Source: Pegoplata infirma (lineage: Eukaryota > Arthropoda > Insecta > Diptera > Anthomyiidae). Taken from it: a DNA stretch of 64,000 nt. The notes under the pieces were generated by a model that was not told the DNA's origin, made no database searches, and saw only the letters and a program-made list of their open reading frames with translations. Where the stretch lies: the NCBI GenBank assembly GCA_963921195.1, contig OY992536.1, forward strand, positions 320,433,038 through 320,497,037, read 5' to 3'. The first letter of the stretch is position 1, and the number at the start of each line of letters is the position of its first letter. The translations under genes and the position numbers were made by a program. Below are positions 56,618 through 64,000 of this stretch, piece after piece.

Positions 56618-57540
56618 GTGTATTTATAATTTGAACATGGAAAAACAAAAAATATAAAAAAAAAAACAAAACAAAAATAAAAGTGTAACATCTTATGGTT
56701 GCACGTACAACACCGCTACACAAACTCGTGCAACAAGTTACACAGCAGGAGGTCAATCGCCTTTTGGTAAAACCGTATATTTTCCCCCAAAAATAAAAAA
56801 AATACGTTTTTGAAAAATTATAAACACTCAAAACTTAAAAATAATACCCAAAAAACATATACAGAAGACATTTTAAAGTGGAAGAAAGCCATGATATTTT
56901 GAATTTTGGTTAAATGAATCACACTGACTGAATATTTTCTAAGAAACTTATTTTTTTTTTATACAGTTTTTGTTACAGTTGGATGCTGTAGTGAAAATTT
57001 ATAAAGGTGTGTGTTTTAAATGTACACACACAAATGTCTTATACATATTTTTAAAGGTATACACAATTATTTCAAGTACTATTAATTATTTCTATAAAAT
57101 TTCTATAAATTAACAGCTTTATTTGTTTTAAAATTGAAAATGTTTGAAAGATGAAAATTTATGTTCTACAATATGGAATTTTTCAAATAAAATTAAAAAT
57201 TATTTTTTTGGAAACGAAACTATTTTTATAGAAAAACCAGGGGTTTTTAGGAATAAAATATATTAAAGCTCTTTGATAAAGCAATTCTAAGATGATCTGT
57301 AAAAAAATAATTTTCTTTTGGAGTTGGTTAAGTTCTTCAAGAAACAACTTTTTATGCTTTTTGCGCTTAAGTAATACAATTTTATTGTTATTTAAATACT
57401 TATTTAATAACCATGCCCACAAAAAAAAGAAATGGTCAAAAAAATTACATTTTCTAATTTCCTGGGTCCAAGTACAAGACTTTAAAATTTTTTGACATTA
57501 AAATGTTTCATTTGCTTAGTAAAAGTATAAAAAAACTCTA
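56618..57540. other. Intergenic, no gene seen
   Basis: AT-rich; frames here are short and unrelated to anything I know. Confidence 0.5.
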
Positions 57541-57795
57541 AAGTAAGAAAATTATAGTGGGTCAAGACTCACAGTTTCCAGAAAAATGGGTCCCACGTCA
57601 AAATATTGATTGGAAATATCTTTAGTTAGATCTTTAATAAGTGTAGAAAACACACACAAACCAAATTTTAGTGAAATAGTTTTTTTTTGTTGCCAATCGA
57701 CCGATTTAACTGAATAACGGGCAACATTTTTGTATGGGACTCTGTCCAAAAATTAAAAAAATAAATGGAGCCTCTGTCCAATTAAAATCGGATGA
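57541..57795 (+). mobile_element. Helentron/DINE-1-like fragment, type B
   Basis: Starts AAGTAAGAAAATTATAGTGG and follows the type B 5' half ('GTGTAGAAAACACACACAAA', 'CCGATTTAACTGAATAACGG', 'TTTTTGTATGGGACT') until similarity is lost near 57795. Confidence 0.6.
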
Positions 57796-58344
57796 TTAGG
57801 TTACCAAAATAATAAATAAAATATTAATAAAATACTTCTGATTTTCAAATTCTGATTATTTTTTATTAAAAAATAAAAAAAAATTATTTCACCTTTAAAA
57901 TATTATTGAGAAGGTTTATTCTAGATCGAGGTCATTATTTCCTTTACTAGTTAAAACTGTGATATTCTCATAGAATAATATTCAAGAAAATTATTTTAAT
58001 TCCCTTTGCTACTTGTAGTATAAGATTTTTATATTTGCTAAATAGTCTTGACAATGAAATCTGACAAATTCCGAAACACGTGCCGACGAAGCCTTTCATA
58101 GGGCACCCAACGGTTGTCCTAAAATTTGCATATGGGAAAGAGGGGAGGAAAATTAAGTGTCACCTGTTTTTTACTTAGCTGCCCAGTCTCACATTTAGCG
58201 AGTCAAAGGGGAGGGGGTAAACAGGATTTTTTTTTGTTTTTTGACGATTTTTGACATTTATTTAGAAGAAACTACATATATGAACATTTTATTCAGATCG
58301 AAATGTGTTTTGAATGACTATCCAGTCGGTCGTTTCCAAATTCG
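57796..58344. other. Intergenic, no gene seen
   Basis: No frame, RNA gene or element end recognised. Confidence 0.5.
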
Positions 58345-58372
58345 GCTTCGTTAAGTTCCTGTAGGTTTGTTG

Positions 58373-60183
58373 TAGAGTTTGCAAATAATCGAGATATTTC
58401 ATAATCGCGATTACGATTAAAAAAATTGCCCTTAATCGCGATTACGATTAATCGAATTTTTTAAATAATTTGAGTTGCAATAGCTTTAAAAAAATCTTTT
58501 GAAATTTTCATTAAAGAAAGTACAAATACAAAAATTATTATTTTTAAGAAATAAAATTAAAAACTTTCCTAGTAAAAATAATTCGAGATTTTGAAACCAC
58601 AGTCTCGTTTTTAGTATATCATTGCGCATCGAAAGAACACTCTAGCGCCCTTGAGAATTTATTGTTAAGACGTTTTTTTATAAATCTTATAATTAAAATT
58701 CTTTGTTAATAAAATTTTACACATACTTTAATTTTTTACATCTTTAACATCAAAAAGATTTTTAGAGAAAAATACTAGATTTTCTTACATCTTTATTGCG
58801 CTTAAATAAACTCTACAAAGAGTGCTTCAATCAGCACTGAAACGAAACATGATTTTAATGCGTCTTAATAGCTCTTAATCTGTGCTACTAAAGAGTACTC
58901 TAAACTGTGACTGGTTTGGATTCGATCTTTGGTTCGTGATTCCTTTCCAAAAGCTGCTTCCAGTTCATCAAAATTTATGTGAGGTCGTGTCGGAATACCT
59001 GCCGATGGCCACACTCAAAAAAAAAACCTGTAAAATTAGCAAAAAATTTAGTTAAATTTAACTAAAAAAGCACCTGATTTTGGGCCTACTAAATTTTTAG
59101 TTAATTTAACTAAAAATATTTAGCTAACTTTTCGAAGAATGAATGTAGCAAAAAAAACCGTAACTTTAACTAAAAATTTAGCTGAAATTTCGTAACGTTT
59201 TTATGTACATATATTAACAAAAAAATTAGTTGAATTCAGCTAAACTTTTTGTTACTTTTCGTAAACTAAAATTTGCAAAATATTTCGTAAAAAATTATAA
59301 GTTTATTTTTTCTGTTTTTTCATCAGCTTAAGTAGAACTTATGAGATTTGCATAGGAGGCTACACAAGAAATTTAACTTAACAAATTTGATACGAAAAAT
59401 CAGCAAATTAATTAGTAAAAATTCGTAAACTCAGTTTTGAAGTCAACAAAAAAAAATTTATTCAAAATTTGTGCAAAACTAGTATTTTCGTAAATTGAAC
59501 TTAACTAAAAAAAGTAGTTAAAACGCTGATTTTAACTAAAAATTTGCTAAAAAGTCAGTAAACTTGAGTTAACAAAAAAAAATTTGTTAACTTTACAGTT
59601 TTATTTTTTTGAGTGCAGTAATTGCGATGAAATTTATTAAAAAATTTTACAGGCATCATTAGTCGGCAACCAGCGGTCAAAGTATGAAAAAATTACGTTT
59701 TTTTTAATTTCCAAATTTTTCGACCAAATCCGACCAAAGCCTTTTGAGTATATTTTAAAAACAAACATCGTTAAAACTTACTCATATCAGAATTTAAATT
59801 TTCCTTTAAATTTGAATGATTTTTATGAGAAAAGGAAAGAAAAATCGCAAACAAGTTAAATGAATCATGGGCCTAGCCATAAAAATTTTCCGTTCCAAAT
59901 AATCAGTACCAGAACGCATCATATCATCCATCAATCGATTCTACTTAACATTCCAGAATCAATGATTTTTGTTTGAAATTGTTCCGAAAGTAATCGTTTT
60001 TTAAGAGTAATTTAGTTTTTTTGAAAAATAATTTTAAATATTAAAATTTTTGTTATAAAAACAGTGTATTTCATAGAAAATTATTAATCGTAATCGCATG
60101 ATTTTTTTGTCGATTACGATTACGATTAATTGATGCGATTAATCGCGATTACGATTACGATTTTAATCGTTTTGCAAACTCTA
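58373..60183. mobile_element. hAT-like element, AATCGCGATTACGATTA word
   Basis: Ends TAGAGTTTGCAAATAATCGA and CGTTTTGCAAACTCTA. Flanks GTTTGTTG (58365-58372) and GTTAGTTG (60184-60191) agree at 7 of 8. Subterminal zones repeat AATCGCGATTACGATTAA at 58408-58455 and 60088-60170. It carries a TA-type MITE (59012-59615). No intact frame. Confidence 0.85.
59012..59615. mobile_element. MITE with CACTCAAAAAAA ends, AACTAAAAATTTAGCTAA word
   Basis: Ends CACTCAAAAAAAAAACCTGT and GTTTTATTTTTTTGAGTG. The flanking dinucleotide is CA on both sides in place of TA, either a mutated TA or relaxed target choice. Internal words TTAACTAAAAATTTAGCTAA and TTCGTAA recur throughout. Confidence 0.75.
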
Positions 60184-60310
60184 GTTAGTTGGTAGCGTGC
60201 TAGCCTTTGAAACTGGAGGTCGTGGTTTCGATTTGGTTTTTTCGCTACAATAAGACGACGGTCATTGTTACCAGTTTTCGTTAGGTTGAAATTATTAAAA
60301 ATGTATTGTA

Positions 60311-62770
60311 GGTTAGGTTAGGTTAGGTTAGGTTGTAAGTGGCTGTTGACGTTTTACGTCAACACACGTAGACTCTGAGGTCCATTGTGATACCACGGGA
60401 TCGTAATAGGTTTCCCTACTAGTCCCTGTCGTTAAACCAGTTTGAGCTTCTTATGAAACTCCTTAGATGTTGAATTTTGACATCCGACAAATCAGAAAGA
60501 TCGTACAGCTCCCCAGATCCCAGTGAAGCAAGTCGCTGACCAGAAAGTGCCGGGCAATGGCAAATAAAGTTTTCGATAGTTTCCAACTCCTCTTCATCCA
60601 TGCAACTTCGGCAAAAGTCATTCGACGGCACATTTAACCGCTCTGCGTGCTTCCCTATAAGACAGTGTCCGGTAATTATAGAAACCACCGTCGAAATCTC
60701 TCCTCTTGGAAGCGATATCAGCTCACTTGTGCGCCCCTGATTAAGAGAAGGCCAAATCAGTCGTGTTGTCTCACACGTCCATCCATTTGCCCATCTTTGA
60801 TTAGTCTCCGTCGCAGAACAAAGCCGTAGGTTTTGCTTGCAAGTTTCTAGAGGCATACCAACACATTCCAATTCTGTTGGAACCTGTAAGGTAGTTCCTA
60901 GTCTTGCAAGCTCATCGGCTTTGCAATTCCCTGGAATGTCTCTGTGCCCTGGGACCCATATGAGTCGTATGTTAAACTGCTTGGCCATCTCATTTAAAGA
61001 CGTGCGGCAGTTAAGGGCAGATCTTGTTTTCAGAAACATTGAATCCAGGGACTTGACCGCGGCTTGACTGTCAGTATAGATGTTGACTGCGGTTGTAGAC
61101 AAGACATTGCAGCTCAACCAGTCAGCCACTTCCTTTATTGCCAGCATCTCTGCCTGGTAAACACTGCAATGATCTGGCAATCTACGAGCCAGGCTCAATC
61201 CAAGCTCTTCCGAATAGACCCCAAAGCCCACTTGTTCGTGCAGCCTCGATCCATCTGTGTAAAAATTTATGGTAGCTCCACTTCCCGGAGTATCCCCCAT
61301 CCAAGACTCCCTGGATGGTATCATAGTGGTAAAGTGGCGCTCAAAGAGGCTCAAAGAGGGAGCACAATCCACATTTTGTGGTATTGTTATCTTTTTCAAG
61401 ATCGCGCTATGGCCACAATCGCTGCTCCTCCATTGCAGCGTGCTATTAAGTCGAATTGCCGACGCAGCTGCATACTGCCTACCCAATATGTCCAAGGGTA
61501 TCAGGTGAAGGAGAATTTCTAATGCAGCCGTAGGTGTAGTACGAAGAGCACCAGTGATGCACATCGACGCCATTCTCTGTACCTTCGTGATAAAGACACA
61601 GTTCGCTTTTGTTTCTAAAGCAGGCCACCAGACAATGATTCCATACAGCAAAATTGGACGCACCACTGCTGTATAGATCCAATGAACGACTTGAAGGCTA
61701 AAACCCCATCGTTTTCCAATGGCCCTTTTACAGGAATACAAAGCAATCGTTGCTTTTCTCACCCGTTCCTCAATATTACGCCTGAAATTCAGCTTCCTAT
61801 CTAGAAATACTCCAAGATACTTGGCTCCATCTGAGAAGGTGATTTCAGTACCGTCTAGAGAAATAGGATCAAAATCAGGAATCTTATTTTTCCTTGTAAA
61901 TAAAACAAGCTCTGTTTTACTAGGATTAACTCCTAGACCACAGTCTCTTGCCCATTTAGACAGATCTTTCAGAGAACCCTGAAGAATGTCCCGCAATGTT
62001 GGCAGATGCTTCCCCTTTACCGCTATCGCGACATCGTCAGCATATGCGACAACATGACAACCACGTGCTTCTAGAGATAGTAGCATTGAATTCAGTGCCA
62101 AGTTCCAAAGAAGCGGCGAAAGAACACCTCCTTGTGGTGTGCCCCTATTGACAAATCGAGATATGACGGACGCTCCCAATTCAGACGTTATACGTCTACT
62201 GGCAAGTAGGCTTTCCACCATTAAAACGATTTCACGCTTTACTCCCAGACCAGACAATGCCAATACTATCGATTCTGGGATGACATTATTAAAAGCCCCC
62301 TCAATATCAAGAAAGGCCACCATAGTGTACTCCTTTACCGAAAGCGATCTCTCGATGGTACCAACGAGCTCATGAAGAGCTGTTTCCGTTGATCGTCCCT
62401 TGCTGTATGCATGTTGCTTTGTCGAAAGCAACCTCGGGTCAATCACTCTACGCAAATATGAGTCTATCATTCGTTCCATTGTCTTTAACAAAAAAGAAGA
62501 CAGACTAATTGGTCTGAAATCCTTCGGAGCTGTGTGGGAACTTTTCCCAGCCTTCGGGATAAATACGACTCTGGTATCCCTCCATTTTAAAGGAATATAC
62601 GACCAGTTGATGCATGCTGTGTATAGATTATACAGCAACGGGGCTATATAGTCCGACACTTGCTGCAACTCAGCCGGGATTATACCATCAGGTCCCGGGG
62701 ATTTATAGGGCCTGAAGCTTTTTATCGCCCAGATTAATGTTGGCATATTTATTATTTCCGAAGCAATTTC
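60311..62770 (-). mobile_element. 5'-truncated LINE with open ORF2
   Basis: Exact 12 bp target duplication AAATGTATTGTA (60299-60310, 62771-62782). On the minus strand the 3' end is four AACCT units. 5' truncation removed the endonuclease and the front of RT. A decayed sister copy is at 38259-40731. Confidence 0.93.
60419..62746 (-). CDS. LINE ORF2 protein, 5'-truncated (RT, RNase H, zinc knuckle)
   Basis: Would reverse-transcribe its own RNA at a nicked target. Open for 775 codons from the ATG at 62746; the frame runs back into flanking DNA as far as 62815, but codons beyond 62770 are not LINE. Counting from that ATG: RT motifs PGPDGIIPAEL (17-27), KGRSTETALHELV (116-128), motif A VAFLDIEGAFNN with D137, motif B RGTPQGGVLSPLLWN (201-215), motif C AYADDVAI with D227 and D228, and YLGVFLDRKLNFRRNIEERV (300-319). 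RNase H: D488 (YTDGSRL), E523 (QAEMLAIKEV), D549 (IYTDSQAAV), D601 (GNCKADELAR). Knuckle CRSCMDEEELETIENFICHC, then PALSGQR. The apurinic endonuclease is missing, so it cannot start its own insertion. RNase H suggests the I/LOA/R1-like group; the exact clade needs a tree. Confidence 0.9.
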   Translation of the reverse strand: MPTLIWAIKSFRPYKSPGPDGIIPAELQQVSDYIAPLLYNLYTACINWSYIPLKWRDTRVVFIPKAGKSSHTAPKDFRPISLSSFLLKTMERMIDSYLRRVIDPRLLSTKQHAYSKGRSTETALHELVGTIERSLSVKEYTMVAFLDIEGAFNNVIPESIVLALSGLGVKREIVLMVESLLASRRITSELGASVISRFVNRGTPQGGVLSPLLWNLALNSMLLSLEARGCHVVAYADDVAIAVKGKHLPTLRDILQGSLKDLSKWARDCGLGVNPSKTELVLFTRKNKIPDFDPISLDGTEITFSDGAKYLGVFLDRKLNFRRNIEERVRKATIALYSCKRAIGKRWGFSLQVVHWIYTAVVRPILLYGIIVWWPALETKANCVFITKVQRMASMCITGALRTTPTAALEILLHLIPLDILGRQYAAASAIRLNSTLQWRSSDCGHSAILKKITIPQNVDCAPSLSLFERHFTTMIPSRESWMGDTPGSGATINFYTDGSRLHEQVGFGVYSEELGLSLARRLPDHCSVYQAEMLAIKEVADWLSCNVLSTTAVNIYTDSQAAVKSLDSMFLKTRSALNCRTSLNEMAKQFNIRLIWVPGHRDIPGNCKADELARLGTTLQVPTELECVGMPLETCKQNLRLCSATETNQRWANGWTCETTRLIWPSLNQGRTSELISLPRGEISTVVSIITGHCLIGKHAERLNVPSNDFCRSCMDEEELETIENFICHCPALSGQRLASLGSGELYDLSDLSDVKIQHLRSFIRSSNWFNDRD

Positions 62771-62812
62771 AAATGTATTGTAAATAAATGTAAAAAAATA
62801 AAATAAAAATAA

Positions 62813-63663
62813 CACCGCTCAACAAATCGAAGGTTTTTGGCTCCGGTTTGAAGTTTCATATAAAAATTTTAAAGATTTCGAATCGCTGATTCCAAATCCG
62901 TGCAAATTTTAATTATTCGCGGTTGAAAATGCGAAAAAACGAAATTTTTCCTTTTTTGAAATCCAGCAGACGCTGGGTGGAATAAAAATCTGGTATAAAG
63001 CGTGAGATTAGAATTGAACTATGATCTCAAAAATATGATCAAAAAAATTTTAAGTTGTTGCACTATTATTGGCCAAACATGCATTTTAAAAAAACACTGT
63101 CAAAAAAAATAGAAAAAGCACCATTTTTAAAAGGCTCTAAAACAAAAACCAGATGATCAATCTTTACTGCGATGAGCTCAAAATTTAGGCAAAAGTTCAT
63201 TCTTTCTTATAGACTTTTAAACCCATTCGAGATATCTTTCGGTTTATACAAAAAATAATACTGAATGCTTAATTTTGTAAAATATTTATTTTTTTGGAGT
63301 TTTTCTTTGAAAAATATCCAAAAACTAAGGTAAATTTTACAAAAATGGTAATTTTAACAGTATTATTTTAAAACGCAAGTAAAGCCCAACCAAACGTAAT
63401 AATTTAGAAAAAATTGTGTTCTATGTTGGAGATCATAGACAAATTATGCTTTTGCCCTTTATACCAGATTTGTATTCCACTGAATGGCTGCTGTGCAGGC
63501 TTTCAAATAATGCAAAAATCGTAATTTTTCCCATTTTCAACCGTGAATAAATAAAAATCTGGACGTGATGGGAAAATTTGGAGAACAGATTTGGAATCGG
63601 GAGATCAAACTCTACTAAAATTGATCATCAGAATTCAAACCGGAAAATTAGTGTTAAGCGGTG
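62813..63663 (-). mobile_element. Element W, copy 2, inverted
   Basis: Ends CACCGCTCAACAAATCGAAG and TTAGTGTTAAGCGGTG with duplicated TAA (62810-62812, 63664-63666). It is homologous to copy 1 (50031-50895) in reverse along its whole length, e.g. 'AAAACCAGATGATCAATCTT' near 63144 against its complement near 50518. 851 against 865 bp. Confidence 0.88.
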
Positions 63664-63666
63664 TAA

Positions 63667-64000
63667 TTATCGTAACAAAAACAAAATGCATGTAAATTTG
63701 TGACGTTCGTTGTACGTTCGTCATACAGAAACTGGGGGTTTGTTTTTCAACTTTTATTTAAGTATTTTTATCCAGTGATTAAAAAACTGAAATTCATTAC
63801 ACATTTTTAATTTTCACTTCCAGTCAAGTTGTCAATAATTTAAAAAAAATACTGCAACCCACCAGTCCAGTTTACATTTCTAACAAAACAGTCCAGTCAC
63901 TTTTTTGCTGCTGAACTTTTTTGTGTTGTGCTGATGGTGGTTGATTTAAAAAAAAAACAAATACTGACAAACCAGCAACAGTAAAAAAATTAGGCAGCAC
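63667..64000. other. Intergenic, no gene seen
   Basis: No frame or repeat recognised; the window ends here. Confidence 0.4.

Larger units (their letters stand above)
58345..60310 (+). pseudogene. tRNA-like SINE fragment, interrupted in its D arm
   Basis: Joining 58345-58372 to 60192-60245 across the hAT-like insertion gives a tRNA-like sequence: '...GGTTTGTTG|GTAGCGTGCTAGCC', 'TTTGAAACTGGAGGTCG' and a decayed B box GGTTTCGATTT. It resembles an arthropod tRNA with an AGTTGGTAGCG D arm. Behind it a non-tRNA tail runs to 60310, where the LINE is inserted, and may continue with the A-rich stretch 62783-62812. Too decayed to name an isoacceptor. Confidence 0.5.

Noticed and set aside
60311..60334. 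Interstitial telomere repeat (TTAGG)n
   Set aside because: It is the 3' tail of a LINE with an exact target duplication, not a telomere remnant; similar tails end the other LINEs.
61064..62375. Plus-strand frames opposite the LINE ORF2
   Set aside because: Shadows of the minus-strand coding region, as shown by the RT and RNase H motifs on the minus strand.

Overview
The window is very AT-rich, non-coding eukaryotic DNA packed with transposable elements. I see no host exon, no rRNA and no canonical tRNA. Several features point to a fly (Diptera, probably a higher fly): 50-60 bp GT-AG introns in the only intact genes, DINE-1/mini-me (Helentron-like) repeats with GACN/GTCY microsatellites, and LINE copies of the I/LOA/R1-like group that carry RNase H. 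The species cannot be read from the sequence.

Layout. 1-5.1 kb: a cut-off Helentron-like repeat, then a foldback element with MITEs inside. 5.2-10.7 kb: a row of hAT-like non-autonomous elements, each with an 8 bp target duplication. 12.0-21.4 kb: a 1.74 kb perfect-arm palindrome blown up to 9.3 kb by nested insertions, up to four levels deep. 21.4-24.3 kb: 21 bp repeat arms, a GTGAGTCGGGTT minisatellite split by a Harbinger-like MITE, and a hAT-like element. 24.9-34.2 kb: Helentron-like repeats, LINE scraps, CACTCACG arrays and a second Harbinger-like MITE split by a hAT-like element. 35-43 kb: a hAT-like element, a piggyBac-like MITE, a broken LINE interrupted by a tRNA-like element, and a Tc1-like MITE. 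43.8-47.2 kb: a four-layer nest with a 5'-truncated LINE at its core. 47.3-52.8 kb: Helentron-like repeats and 21 bp foldback arms split by element W1.

53.68-56.61 kb holds the most functional object: a full-length PIF/Harbinger transposon with 36 bp terminal inverted repeats and two intact, spliced, convergent genes, a DDE transposase (409 aa) and a Myb/SANT-like protein (305 aa). In this superfamily the two proteins act together: the Myb-like partner binds DNA and brings the transposase to nucleus and ends. 58.3-63.7 kb is a stack in which a tRNA-like SINE fragment is cut by a hAT-like element, then by a 5'-truncated LINE with an open 2.35 kb frame (RT, RNase H, zinc knuckle), and is followed directly by element W2.

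Most elements were delimited by finding their inverted ends together with matching target duplications, and in several cases by an empty site elsewhere in the window. Superfamily names for non-coding elements rest on duplication length and terminal motif only and are inference.
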